Source of the DNA: Anaerolineales bacterium
GTDB taxonomy: Bacteria > Chloroflexota > Anaerolineae > Anaerolineales > UBA11858
Direction of reading: 5' to 3'
DNA length: 58,755 bases
NCBI GenBank assembly: GCA_028278545.1
Contig: JANQED010000008.1
Location: forward strand, 1-58,755
Of the stretch, positions 15,862-25,486 are shown in pieces. The notes under the pieces are model-generated. The model made no database searches, was not told the origin of the DNA, and worked only from the letters and a program-made list of their open reading frames with translations. Each line of letters begins with the position of its first letter. The first letter of the stretch is position 1. Position numbers and translations under genes: made by a program.

Positions 15862-15984
15862 TCCGCCTCCTCACGCAACATCATAAATGAAAACAACCCT
15901 TGATTCGACCGCAAAAGACGACTTTCGATGTGATTATACTATTTTTCCTTGGAACCAATTGGAAGAGTATGCCGTCTTAGTGGC

Positions 15985-15990
15985 TATAAT
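15985..15990 (+). promoter_or_regulatory. Probable -10 element for the alpha-2-macroglobulin gene
   Basis: A perfect TATAAT lies 48 bases upstream of the ATG at 16038. A TTGGAA at 15959-15964 could be a -35 element, but the spacer would be 20 bases. The predicted leader is about 40 bases. Confidence 0.5.
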
Positions 15991-16037
15991 TAGGATAATT
16001 GACACCATACCACCTTTCCGAAGGGAGGGCTCTGATC

Positions 16038-19000
16038 ATGACACGTGTTCGCTTATTTGTACGCAGGATATCATCAGCATTTGCCTTGGGCATTTTGTTG
16101 ATAGTCATTTTGGCTTGTTCGCCCACCAGCCTGACATCAGATGATGGCGGCACACAACAACCGATCCCCATAGGATCGGGGGATTCCTCGGGCGAAATCG
16201 GTGATGTGGCTGACGTAATGCCAGATTCTGAGGGAGATGGCGAGGATGAGCCCGGCTTCTCGATCACGCTGAGTGATAGTCAGGCCCAACCTGAGGTGAC
16301 AGGGCCATTACCGCTTGTCACTGGAGAGCCATTGCCCGAGGAAGATATCAAGCGCGTGATGGCGCGCCTGCCTGCCCTGGCTGAAGAGCCTGAGGATACT
16401 GTCGATTTCAAGTTCCCAGACGAAGTTATCCCTACGCCGCTGACCGGTGAGACCATCGACGAGCCCTTCCCGCCAGAAGAAGACATCCAACCCGATGTCA
16501 TCGTCTCCGGGCCGCTGGAGGTTCTGCGCTACGCTCCAGAAGGGGAGATCCCCATTGCGCCTTTTGTCAACGTGACCTTCAACCAACCGATGGTGCCGTT
16601 AACCACTCTTCAAGATTTAGCTGACGAGGATGTCCCCGTGGGGATCGAGCCAGCCTTGCCCGGTACATGGCGTTGGCTGGGCACCAAGACGCTCAACTTC
16701 CAATTCGATTCCGCGCTGATCGACCGCCTTCCCATGGCCACAGAGTACACCGTCACCATCCCTGCGGGTACCCAATCGGCGATCGGTGGCGTTTTGGGGG
16801 AGACAGTGCAGTTCAAGTTCAGCACGCCGACCCCCACGCTGAAGAGGCACTACCCATACGCAGACGATCCCCAACCCCTTGATCCCATCTTCTTCCTGTC
16901 GTTCGACCAGCGCATTGACCCCGCCGCGGTACTGGAAACCATCCAGGTGACTGCGGATGATAGTCTGGTCACAGTCAGGTTAGCCACCGAAGGCGAGATC
17001 GCCGATCATGAATCCATCAGCAATTTAGTCGAAGAGGCCGGTGAGAGTCGCTGGCTGGCTTTTCTTTCCGATGAGCTGCTGCCTGCGGATGCCTCTATCG
17101 AAATCATCATCGGCCCAGGGACGCCTTCCGCGGAAGGACCATTAGTAACAAAGACCGCTCAAAGTTACGGCTTCCGCACTTACGCACCATTGGAGATCAT
17201 CGACCATGGCTGCTCATGGTGGGACGACGACTGTAGGCCTTTGCAGCCGCTCTTCATCGAATTTAATAGTCCCATTGATCCCGAGTTCTACAAAGAGGAC
17301 ATGCTGCGCATCGAACCGCGGTTGGCCGGTGCCGTGGTGAATGTAATTGGAAATACCATCGAGATTCGCGGCATGACAGAAGGCCAGACTACCTACAAGG
17401 TCACAGTGGACGGAGACCTCCGCGACATGTTTGGCCAAACCCTCGGGGAGGGCGAGCAACTCAGGTTCAAGATCGAATCAGCCGAGCCCTTTTTGATCGG
17501 GCCGGACGATGTTTTCGTCACGCTGGACCCCTCCGCTACTGATCCCGTCCTATCCCTTTACACCATGAATTACAGCCGTCTCAAAGTTCAGGTTTATGCC
17601 GTTGAGCCATCCGATTGGCCGGATTTCATGGCATATCTGCGCGATTTCTACGAAACCGACCAGTATGGAGACCCTCCTGGCCGCAAAGTGATTGACAAGA
17701 CCCAAAGCCTTGACGCGGATACCGATGTGCTCACAGAAGTTGGTATCGATCTGAGTGAGGTCATCGAGGGCGAATTCGGCCATTTCATCGTCATCGTGGA
17801 GCCGCCCAGTGGATTGTTCCAGAGTGATCGCTATTGGGAGACGGTCCATGCCTGGGTGCAGGTTACCCAAATCGGTCTGGACGCTTTCGCCGATCATAGT
17901 GAGCTTATTGTATGGGCAAATGCCCTTCAGGATGGCGCACAGCTGAGCGAAGTGACCATTACTTCCGATGCCCCAAAGTTAGACGCAACAACTGGAAAAG
18001 ATGGCATTGCCCGATTCGATATCCCATCTTCCGGTGCGACCTATTTGGCCGCTAACTTGGGTGAAGATCAGGCCCTGCTGCCTCGCTCGACCCACTATTG
18101 GGGTAGCGATAGCTGGTATCGCCGGGCGATTTCTGACGATTTGCGCTGGTATGTCTTCGATGACCGTCAAATGTACAGGCCAGGCGAAGAAGTGCATCTC
18201 AAAGGTTGGCTGCGGCGCGTGGGAGGAGGGCAAGATGGTGATGTCGGCCTAGTTGGCGGCGCTGTGGAGGCGGTGGGCTACGTGCTTTATGGCCCCCAGG
18301 GGAATGATCTGGTCAGTGGCAGCGCCGAGGTCAACGCCCTGGGCGGCTTTGATTTCGTCTTTACCCTTCCAGACAACACCAACCTGGGTTACGCTCAACT
18401 GTACCTGGATGCCCAGGGCAGCTTGACCGGCTTGAGCGGCACTGAGCACTACCATGCCATCCAGATTCAGGAGTTTCGCCGCCCAGAGTTCGAGGTGACT
18501 GCCCGCAACGAGACTACCGGGCCTTACTTCGTTGGCGAGCAGGCTATCTTGGCTGTAGAGGCCAAATACTTTGCTGGCGGCCCTTTGTCCAACGCCGAAA
18601 CCACCTGGTGGGTGACCTCCACTCCCACCAACTACTCGCCTCCCAACTGGCCTGGCTTCACCTTCGGCACCTGGACACCCTGGTGGGGATGGGACTACGA
18701 TGAAGGATATAGCGAAAGCACGTCCGAGACCTTCAAAGGGCTGACCGATGCTGCCGGTGAGCACTATTTGCGCATAGATTTTCAGGGCGGTGACCAGTCA
18801 GCGCGACCTCACAGCATCATCGCCGAAGCATCGGTGATGGATGTCAACCGTCAGGCCTGGGTTGCCACGACAGGCTTGCTGGTGCATCCTGCCGACCTCT
18901 ATGTGGGTCTGCGCAGTGAGCGTTACTTTGTCGAGCGGGGCGATCTCCTGGAAATTGATCTGATCGTCACCGACCTGGACGGGAACGCCATCCCTGACAA

Positions 19001-22000
19001 ACCCATCGACGTCACCGCAGCCCGCCTGGAATGGATTCATCGTGATGGCGATTGGCATCAGGATGAAGTCGATGTCCAGGAGTGCAGCCTTAGCTCGGCT
19101 CTAGAGCCCGTCACATGTACCTTCGAGACATCCATCGGTGGCCGCTACCAGATCACTGCCATGGTCACCGACGATTTGGGCCGGAGCAATATGAGCCGCT
19201 TCACCCGCTGGGTCAGCGGTGGACAGCAGCCCCCTTCCAGAGAAGTCGAGCAGGAAACCGTCACGCTGATCCCGGATAAAGAGACCTACCAGCCCGGAGA
19301 TATAGCCGAAATCCTGGTGCAGACGCCTTTCAGCCCAGCCGAGGGCCTGTTGACCGTCAATCGCAGCGGATTGCTCTACACGGAGCGCTTCCAAACCGGC
19401 GAGAGCACCGTCACCTTGCAAGTGCCCATCGAGGAAGCCCATATCCCCAATCTCAACATCCAGGTTGACCTGGTCGGTTCTGCGCTGCGCCTTGATGACC
19501 AGGGAGAGGAAGTCCCCGATGCGCCACCGCGCCCGGCTTATGCCACCGGGTATCTCAATTTGAGCATTCCGCCGCTGCAGCGCACGTTGGCGCTCGAGAT
19601 CACCCCCGAAGTCACCGAACTCGAGCCTGGCGGTGAGACAACCGTAGCTGTACGGCTGAGAGATGCAGACGGTCAACCCGTCCCAGATGCCGAGATTGCC
19701 GTTGTGGTGGTCGATGAAGCCATTCTGGCGCTGACAAATTATCAGCTGACCAATCCCATCTTCGTGTTTTATCAAAATCGTTACGCTGATTTGAGCAGCA
19801 CCTACAGCCGCGCCAGCATCATCCTGGCCGACCCCCTTGCCCTCGCCGAGGCTGCCAAGAGCGGGGAGGATTTGATCGCCTCCACGACGGTAGCCGAGAA
19901 AGAAGCTGGTGCTGTCTTCGAAGGTGCGGTGGAAGAGTTAGCCGCCGAAGCGCATGCGCCTCAAGAAGGAGCCATGGACATGGTAGAGGGCAGGGGAGCT
20001 GGCGAAGCCGGGACTGAGCCGATTACCATTCGTTCCGACTTCAACCCTTTGGCAACCTTCGCCCCAGAAGTGCGCACCGACGCGCACGGGAACGCGACTG
20101 TAAAAGTTACCCTGCCCGACAACCTGACCCGCTACCGCATTATGGCCATCGCTGTGGACAGCGCGGGTGCCCAGTTTGGCTCTGGAGAGGCCAATCTGAC
20201 CGCCCGCTTGCCTTTGATGGTGCGGCCCTCCACGCCGCGCTTCCTCAATTTTGGCGATCAGTTTGAACTGCCCGTAGTACTGCAAAATCAGACTGACGAA
20301 GAAATGTCGGTTGAAGTAGTCGTGCAGGCGGCAAACATCGAACTTACCGAGGGGACTGGCCAACGCGTCACCGTACCGGCAAATGACCGCGTCGAAGTGC
20401 GCTTCCCGGCCTCCACCGTAAACGCAGGGAAGGCCCGCTTCCAGATCGCCGCGGTCGCGGGGGATTACGCCGACGCCGCCGAGGTCGAGTTGCCCGTCTA
20501 CACGCCAGCGACAACCGAGACTTTTGCCACTTATGGCGTTGTGGACGAAGAGGCGGTCGTGCAGCCGGTTGCATCTCCAACGGATGTCTTCCCCCAGTTC
20601 GGTGAGCTGGAAATTCAGACCTCTTCCACAGCATTACAGGCACTGACCGATGCTGTGATCTATCTGGTGACGTTTCCCTACGAGTGTTCGGAGCAGTTAG
20701 CCTCGCGCATCTTGGGCGTGGCAGCCCTGCGTGACGTGCTGACCGCCTTCGAAGCCGATGGGCTGCCTTCACCCGAAGAAATGGAAGCCGCTGTTCAGCG
20801 CGACATCGACCGCTTGCAAGGCATGCAAAATTGGGATGGAGGCTTCCCCTATTGGCGCCGCGGGCAGGATTCGATCCCATTCAACACCATCCATGTTGCC
20901 CATGCCCTTCAACGAGCGGCCATCAAGGGCTTCGAAGTGCCCGAACAAATGCAACTTGATATGCTCTACTACCTGCAGGATATCGAGAGCTATTATCCCT
21001 GGTGGTACGGCCAGCGTACGCGCTGGACACTCAGTTCTTATGCCCTCTATGTGCGCGACTTGATGAACGACTCTGACCCGGTCAAGGCGCGTGGCCTGTA
21101 TCACGAAGCTGGCCTGGAAGGTTTCTCCCTTGAGGCCTTAGGTTGGCTCTGGCAGGTGCTGCTCGATGATCCCCAATCCGCAATCGAGCTTGACGAAATA
21201 CGACTTAACATCAGCAACCGCGTGGTTGAGACCGCTGGCGCGGCCAACTTCGCCACCTCCTACGACGATCAGACTTACCTGCTGCTCAGCTCAGACCGGC
21301 GCACCGACGCCGTCCTGCTGGATACCATGATCGCCGATGACCCCGATAGCGAGCTGATCCCCAAGCTGGTCAACGGCTTGTTGGCCCACCGGGAACGCGG
21401 CCGCTGGGGCAACACCCAGGAGAATGTCTTCGTCTTGCTGGCCCTGGACCGCTACTTCAACACTTTCGAGGCTCAGACGCCTGATTTTGTGGCCCGCATC
21501 TGGTTGGGTGAGACCTACGCTGGGGCGCACAGCTACGCAGGTTACACCACCGAACGGCATCAGACTCAGATCCCCATGAGCTACTTGGTGGACAGCGCTG
21601 AAATCCAGGATTTGATCCTGAGTAAAGATGGGGTGGGGCGGCTTTACTACCGGCTTGGCCTGCGGTACGCGCCCACAGACCTGCGGCTGGAACCGTTGGA
21701 CATGGGCTTTGTCGTGCAGCGTGAGTATGAGGCCGTCGATGACCCCGAGGATGTTTGGAAGGATGCTGACGGTGTCTGGCATATCAAGGCTGGTGCCCGT
21801 GTGCAGGTGCGTATCACCATGGTAGCCGATAACCGCAGATACCACGTCGCCCTGGTCGATCCCCTACCGGCCGGGCTGGAAATCGTCAACCCCGCGCTGG
21901 CAGTCTCTGAGAGCATCCCCCAAGACCCCGATAGCGCTGAACACCGTTACGGCTGGTGGTGGTGGGGCATCTGGTACGAGCACCAGAACATGCGCGACGA

Positions 22001-22169
22001 GCGCGCCGAAGCCTTCGCCTCGCTGCTCTGGGATGGTGTCTTTGAATACACCTATATCGCCCGGGCCACCACACCAGGGACTTTCGTGGTGCCCCCCGCC
22101 AAAGTTGAGGAGATGTATTCACCAGAAGTCTTCGGCCGCAGCGCCAGCGATTGGGTAATCGTGGAGTAA
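16038..22169 (+). CDS. Alpha-2-macroglobulin family lipoprotein, 2043 aa
   Basis: Giant envelope-anchored protease trap. The ATG at 16038 follows GGAGGG; the signal ends in the lipobox ILAC near residue 27, so the mature protein is lipid-anchored and extracytoplasmic. After an acidic linker come Ig-like/MG domains (for example VTFNQPM near 180 and MYRPGEEVHLKGWLRR near 715). A long Ala/Glu-rich stretch near 1275-1325 could be the bait region. The thioester motif CSEQ is intact at Cys1550 (YECSEQLASR), followed by the alpha-toroid thioester domain (LQGMQNWDGGFPYW) and a C-terminal receptor-like domain. In proteobacteria such proteins often sit beside pbpC; here no PBP1C gene is adjacent. Proteases cleaving the bait would trigger covalent capture. 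It is the largest gene of the window and appears monocistronic. Confidence 0.93.
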   Translation: MTRVRLFVRRISSAFALGILLIVILACSPTSLTSDDGGTQQPIPIGSGDSSGEIGDVADVMPDSEGDGEDEPGFSITLSDSQAQPEVTGPLPLVTGEPLPEEDIKRVMARLPALAEEPEDTVDFKFPDEVIPTPLTGETIDEPFPPEEDIQPDVIVSGPLEVLRYAPEGEIPIAPFVNVTFNQPMVPLTTLQDLADEDVPVGIEPALPGTWRWLGTKTLNFQFDSALIDRLPMATEYTVTIPAGTQSAIGGVLGETVQFKFSTPTPTLKRHYPYADDPQPLDPIFFLSFDQRIDPAAVLETIQVTADDSLVTVRLATEGEIADHESISNLVEEAGESRWLAFLSDELLPADASIEIIIGPGTPSAEGPLVTKTAQSYGFRTYAPLEIIDHGCSWWDDDCRPLQPLFIEFNSPIDPEFYKEDMLRIEPRLAGAVVNVIGNTIEIRGMTEGQTTYKVTVDGDLRDMFGQTLGEGEQLRFKIESAEPFLIGPDDVFVTLDPSATDPVLSLYTMNYSRLKVQVYAVEPSDWPDFMAYLRDFYETDQYGDPPGRKVIDKTQSLDADTDVLTEVGIDLSEVIEGEFGHFIVIVEPPSGLFQSDRYWETVHAWVQVTQIGLDAFADHSELIVWANALQDGAQLSEVTITSDAPKLDATTGKDGIARFDIPSSGATYLAANLGEDQALLPRSTHYWGSDSWYRRAISDDLRWYVFDDRQMYRPGEEVHLKGWLRRVGGGQDGDVGLVGGAVEAVGYVLYGPQGNDLVSGSAEVNALGGFDFVFTLPDNTNLGYAQLYLDAQGSLTGLSGTEHYHAIQIQEFRRPEFEVTARNETTGPYFVGEQAILAVEAKYFAGGPLSNAETTWWVTSTPTNYSPPNWPGFTFGTWTPWWGWDYDEGYSESTSETFKGLTDAAGEHYLRIDFQGGDQSARPHSIIAEASVMDVNRQAWVATTGLLVHPADLYVGLRSERYFVERGDLLEIDLIVTDLDGNAIPDKPIDVTAARLEWIHRDGDWHQDEVDVQECSLSSALEPVTCTFETSIGGRYQITAMVTDDLGRSNMSRFTRWVSGGQQPPSREVEQETVTLIPDKETYQPGDIAEILVQTPFSPAEGLLTVNRSGLLYTERFQTGESTVTLQVPIEEAHIPNLNIQVDLVGSALRLDDQGEEVPDAPPRPAYATGYLNLSIPPLQRTLALEITPEVTELEPGGETTVAVRLRDADGQPVPDAEIAVVVVDEAILALTNYQLTNPIFVFYQNRYADLSSTYSRASIILADPLALAEAAKSGEDLIASTTVAEKEAGAVFEGAVEELAAEAHAPQEGAMDMVEGRGAGEAGTEPITIRSDFNPLATFAPEVRTDAHGNATVKVTLPDNLTRYRIMAIAVDSAGAQFGSGEANLTARLPLMVRPSTPRFLNFGDQFELPVVLQNQTDEEMSVEVVVQAANIELTEGTGQRVTVPANDRVEVRFPASTVNAGKARFQIAAVAGDYADAAEVELPVYTPATTETFATYGVVDEEAVVQPVASPTDVFPQFGELEIQTSSTALQALTDAVIYLVTFPYECSEQLASRILGVAALRDVLTAFEADGLPSPEEMEAAVQRDIDRLQGMQNWDGGFPYWRRGQDSIPFNTIHVAHALQRAAIKGFEVPEQMQLDMLYYLQDIESYYPWWYGQRTRWTLSSYALYVRDLMNDSDPVKARGLYHEAGLEGFSLEALGWLWQVLLDDPQSAIELDEIRLNISNRVVETAGAANFATSYDDQTYLLLSSDRRTDAVLLDTMIADDPDSELIPKLVNGLLAHRERGRWGNTQENVFVLLALDRYFNTFEAQTPDFVARIWLGETYAGAHSYAGYTTERHQTQIPMSYLVDSAEIQDLILSKDGVGRLYYRLGLRYAPTDLRLEPLDMGFVVQREYEAVDDPEDVWKDADGVWHIKAGARVQVRITMVADNRRYHVALVDPLPAGLEIVNPALAVSESIPQDPDSAEHRYGWWWWGIWYEHQNMRDERAEAFASLLWDGVFEYTYIARATTPGTFVVPPAKVEEMYSPEVFGRSASDWVIVE

Positions 22170-22172
22170 CCG

Positions 22173-22210
22173 GCTTGGTGGGGCGCGCTTTGGAAGTGCC
22201 CCCACCAAGC
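22173..22210 (+). terminator. Hairpin after the alpha-2-macroglobulin gene
   Basis: An 11-bp perfect stem GCTTGGTGGGG / CCCCACCAAGC starts three bases after the stop codon. No U-run follows, so it may be Rho-assisted or stabilise the 3' end. It lies directly before the ABC-F promoter. Confidence 0.6.
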
Positions 22211-22220
22211 AATTCTCATA

Positions 22221-22229
22221 TGATATAAT
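22221..22229 (+). promoter_or_regulatory. Extended -10 promoter of the ABC-F gene
   Basis: TGATATAAT matches the extended -10 form TGnTATAAT exactly. No -35 element is visible, as is usual for this class. Transcription should start near 22236, about 175 bases before the ABC-F ATG. Confidence 0.65.
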
Positions 22230-22235
22230 CTGGCA

Positions 22236-22410
22236 GAATTTCAGCATGGAGCAAACGGAATGACAGACAACCTGTAGAACAACCAAGAACTTCCGGGTAT
22301 TTCCCCACCGCCGCACAATGCTGCGTGTTTTACGACCGAGGGTTATGCCCTCGGTTTTTTGCGCCAAACGGTGTTGTCCCCTCGCCCTTTGGACATTCTA
22401 CAGGAGCCTC
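22236..22410 (+). promoter_or_regulatory. Attenuator-like leader of the ABC-F gene
   Basis: A leader of about 175 bases between the predicted start of transcription and the ABC-F ATG. It contains two very short overlapping reading frames (MEQTE from 22246 and MTDNL from 22260) and then an intrinsic terminator at 22336-22360. An open frame in phase with ABC-F starts at ATG 22318 and runs through the terminator. Antibiotic-resistance ABC-F genes are often controlled by ribosome stalling in such leaders; applying that here is inference, and I cannot show a competing antiterminator helix. Confidence 0.5.
22336..22360 (+). terminator. Intrinsic terminator inside the ABC-F leader
   Basis: Stem CCGAGGG / CCCTCGG with loop TTATG followed by six T. 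It lies 50 bases upstream of the ABC-F ATG and more than 100 bases after the preceding gene and its own hairpin, so it looks like an attenuator and not the terminator of the upstream gene. Confidence 0.8.
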
Positions 22411-24045
22411 ATGCTTACCGCCCATCACATTAACAAATCTTACGGTATCCACCAAATCCTCAGCGACATCTCCTTCAGCGTTAACCCCGGCGAGCGGGCA
22501 GGCCTGATCGGTCCCAACGGCTGTGGGAAGACTACTCTCTTACGGATTCTGACAGGGGAGGAGAGCCCCGATTCCGGACTGGTGACCCTCACACCCAGCA
22601 ATTTGAGGCTGGGTTACCTGCCCCAGGGATTCGATCCCACCCCGAACACCACAGTCGACCAGCTGATCCAGGAGGCTACCGGCGACGCCGCAGCCGCTTC
22701 CCTCGAGGCCGAGCTGGCCCGTCTCGCTGAGGCCCTTGCCAGGGACCCAGACCAACCCGAACTCCAGACCAGGTACGATCAGACCCTTTCCAAGATAGCA
22801 CATCTCAGTCAAACCAATCCCGGTGCTGCGCCGGTAATTCTAGATTCCCTTGAGCTATCAGAGTTTGGCGACGACCATCCCGCAGCCGCTCTCAGCGGCG
22901 GCCAGAAGACGCGCCTTTCCCTGGCCCTGGTGCTGCTTTCCAATCCCCAGCTTCTCCTGCTCGATGAACCTACCAACCATCTCGATATCGTTATGCTGGA
23001 ATGGTTGGAAGACTGGTTGACGGATTTCCAAGGCGCGGTGCTGATCGTCAGCCACGACCGGGCTTTCCTTGAGCGCACCGTGACTCGCATTCTCGACCTA
23101 GACCCACAAACGCATACCCTCCGAGAATATGCTGGTGCCTACACAGACTACCTGAAGCAGGTTCGCACCGAGCACGACAAACGAATGGGGGTCTATCGTG
23201 ATCAGGTAGCTGAAATCCGTCGCATGAGGGGGGATATCGCCCGCACCAAAGAGCAGGCCCGCAACGTGGAGATCAGCACCACTTCTCGCCAGCCTGGAAA
23301 GCGCCGCTACGCCAAGAAGGTAGCTAAAAAAGCTGCTTCTCGTGAGAAGAAACTGCAACGCTATCTCAATGCCGATGAGCGAGTGGAAAAGCCCAAAGCT
23401 GGATGGCAGATCAAACTCGAGTTCGATCAGACTGCACACTTTGGCAAAATTGTGCTGGAATTAAACGATCTAATCGTGGGTTACCCAGGCTATCAGCCGC
23501 TGCTGGAAGGTCTTAATATGCAGGTTCAAGCCGGTCAGCGCATCGCTCTGACGGGTGCCAACGGCTCTGGCAAGACCACTTTGCTGCGTACAATCGCTGG
23601 GAAACTAGCACCCCAGGAAGGGGGGGTACGGTTAGGGAGCAGTGCCAAGCTGGGCTACATGAGCCAGGAACAGGAAACCTTAGCGCCGGATAAAAACGCA
23701 GTTGAAACCATTCAAGCGGTATCCCCCTTCAATATGACCGAAACGCGCTCCTTCTTACATTATTTCCTCTTCAGCGATGATGATCCCCTGCGCCCTATAT
23801 CCGATCTGAGCTATGGGGAACGAGCACGTCTGATGTTGGCCCAGCTCGTCGCCCAGGGATGCAACTTTTTGTTGCTCGATGAGCCGGTAAACCACCTCGA
23901 TATCCCCTCACGCGAACTCTTTGAACAGGCCCTCTCCCAATTCCAGGGGGCGGTTCTGATCGTTGTGCATGATCGCTACTTCATCAAGCGTTTTGCCAGG
24001 GAGCTATGGGTAGTGGAAGGGAAGGGGATCGTGAGGCCGATCTAA
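22411..24045 (+). CDS. ABC-F family ATPase (ribosome-acting), 544 aa
   Basis: Soluble twin ATPase with no membrane domain. ABC1: Walker A GPNGCGKTT, signature ALSGGQKTRL, Walker B LLLLDEPTNHLD. ABC2: GANGSGKTT, signature DLSYGERARL, LLLDEPVNHLD. The linker between them (about 235-335) is long and basic, as expected for the arm that reaches into the ribosomal P/E sites. ABC-F proteins either tune translation or displace antibiotics from the ribosome; which applies cannot be told. The ATG at 22411 has AGGAG and begins where family members begin; an upstream in-frame ATG at 22318 would add an odd Cys/Arg-rich tail. Its stop codon directly abuts that of the convergent MFS gene. The leader suggests drug-inducible control. 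Confidence 0.92.
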   Translation: MLTAHHINKSYGIHQILSDISFSVNPGERAGLIGPNGCGKTTLLRILTGEESPDSGLVTLTPSNLRLGYLPQGFDPTPNTTVDQLIQEATGDAAAASLEAELARLAEALARDPDQPELQTRYDQTLSKIAHLSQTNPGAAPVILDSLELSEFGDDHPAAALSGGQKTRLSLALVLLSNPQLLLLDEPTNHLDIVMLEWLEDWLTDFQGAVLIVSHDRAFLERTVTRILDLDPQTHTLREYAGAYTDYLKQVRTEHDKRMGVYRDQVAEIRRMRGDIARTKEQARNVEISTTSRQPGKRRYAKKVAKKAASREKKLQRYLNADERVEKPKAGWQIKLEFDQTAHFGKIVLELNDLIVGYPGYQPLLEGLNMQVQAGQRIALTGANGSGKTTLLRTIAGKLAPQEGGVRLGSSAKLGYMSQEQETLAPDKNAVETIQAVSPFNMTETRSFLHYFLFSDDDPLRPISDLSYGERARLMLAQLVAQGCNFLLLDEPVNHLDIPSRELFEQALSQFQGAVLIVVHDRYFIKRFARELWVVEGKGIVRPI

Positions 24046-25374
24046 TTATGAGGCCTGCCGCGCCTTAGCATCGACGGTTGCCACCTCAGGCAGTCCCTGG
24101 GCGGCACATACGCCGCTTTTGCCAGCCTCACCGACGATATAATCCGTAGGCTTATCCAGTCGGCGCAGCGCGTAAAGGATGGGCAACGCCAGCAGTGTAG
24201 TAATTCCACCGGTTACGTAGCCAGTTGAAAGAGATCGTATTTGTGCCAAATAACCTAATCCGCCTTGACCAAGCATACTACCACCGCTGGCAAGCAAGGA
24301 ATCGAATGAAATCACCGTGGCGCGCTGTTCCGAAGGGATGATCTGGTGTAGATAGGCCTGTTTGACTGGGGTGATCACACCATAAGCACCCATCGAGAGC
24401 AAGTACAGTCCAACGGCTACCCAAAACGAGCCGGTTAACCCGACGCCAACGACAGCCGCGGCTGAAATGCCGGCTGCCCAGAGCAGCAAAGTCGTTCGCC
24501 GCCCACAGAACTTCGTGAACCACTCTACAACCGTATTCCCCAGGATGGTAGAAATTGAGATCAAGGCGGCGATGACCCCGGCCACCCAGGTGACCTCGCG
24601 CCCCAATAAATCCAAGAAATACGGCTGCCAGGCATGAAACCCCCAGGCCAGCAGCGTTGCCTGAACGACACCTGCCAGGATCAACAGGCGGACCTCATTC
24701 TGCTTCCAGCCATAGGTGATGCTGGCTCGGGTGATTTTGCTCATCTCGCTGGGCAGCGACGATAGCGTCGTTTTGATCGGTTGAAAGCCGATATCGTGCA
24801 TTGTGATATAAGCAAATACAAATACCAGACCGAGCAGTCCCGCCCGCACCAAAAAGGGCACCGATAAATCCAGCTCGCCCAAGAGGCCGCCCGCCACACT
24901 GCCGATCAGCATCGCCGCGCCAGAAGCCATCGCCGAACGGGCGAAGATTTGGTCCAGCTTGCCCTCGAATCCGGTGGCATCAAGCGCATCGACCAGCCAG
25001 GCTTCCATGGCACCAGAGTAGAAAGTGTAGCCCAGCCCGAGCACAATCGACATGACCACAAACAGCCACAAGCCTCCCTGGATAGCCGCCACACCGACAT
25101 AGCCCAGTGTGCCCAGCAGCAGCACCGCCAGGCTCAACAGGAACGAAGCGCGACGGCCGCGCGTGTCCGCCAGAACGCCTGTTGGGATTTCGAATAGGGC
25201 CATGCTGCCAGTGAAAACAGCATTAGCGATGAAGACCTCGAAGATCTCCAGGCCAGCGTCAAGCAAAAATAGGGTGTTGACCCCCCAGATCAGCGAGGCC
25301 GATAGAGTGTATAGCGCTACCGTGATCAGATAATTTCGGATAACCGTATTTGGGGAGGGGGAAGTTGAATCCAT
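24046..25374 (-). CDS. MFS transporter, 442 aa
   Basis: Major facilitator with about 12 membrane segments. The A-motif-like loop between TM2 and TM3 reads GVLADTRGRRASF, and the N-terminal half has EIPTG and MEAWLVDAL, typical of uncharacterised drug-efflux-like MFS. The central loop (about 200-225) is cytoplasmic. The last 40 residues form a soluble tail. The substrate is unknown. It converges on the ABC-F gene with no bases between the two stop codons, so both transcripts must overlap. The upstream neighbour on the same strand is the UDG-family gene, 112 bases away. A drug-related pairing with ABC-F is an inference. Confidence 0.88.
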   Translation of the reverse strand: MDSTSPSPNTVIRNYLITVALYTLSASLIWGVNTLFLLDAGLEIFEVFIANAVFTGSMALFEIPTGVLADTRGRRASFLLSLAVLLLGTLGYVGVAAIQGGLWLFVVMSIVLGLGYTFYSGAMEAWLVDALDATGFEGKLDQIFARSAMASGAAMLIGSVAGGLLGELDLSVPFLVRAGLLGLVFVFAYITMHDIGFQPIKTTLSSLPSEMSKITRASITYGWKQNEVRLLILAGVVQATLLAWGFHAWQPYFLDLLGREVTWVAGVIAALISISTILGNTVVEWFTKFCGRRTTLLLWAAGISAAAVVGVGLTGSFWVAVGLYLLSMGAYGVITPVKQAYLHQIIPSEQRATVISFDSLLASGGSMLGQGGLGYLAQIRSLSTGYVTGGITTLLALPILYALRRLDKPTDYIVGEAGKSGVCAAQGLPEVATVDAKARQAS

Positions 25375-25486
25375 AAATCACGCTTTGTGCAACATACCAG
25401 TAAATAGGGTTTGATCCTATAACCCACAGCCATCAAAAACGATGCTCAAATCGAGAATCTCATTTTACGCACGGAAATCGTAGATT

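Noticed and set aside
15999..22169. Long antisense frames within the alpha-2-macroglobulin, rel and pckA genes (for example 18249-18764, 50236-51453 and 33930-34724).
   Set aside because: They are mirror frames caused by codon bias. They have no ribosome sites and no recognisable domains, and the genes on the other strand are certain.
22318..22410. In-frame N-terminal extension of the ABC-F protein from ATG 22318.
   Set aside because: It would add a Cys/Arg-rich tail encoded across an intrinsic terminator. The ATG at 22411 has AGGAG and starts where ABC-F proteins start. The frame is kept only as a possible leader feature.
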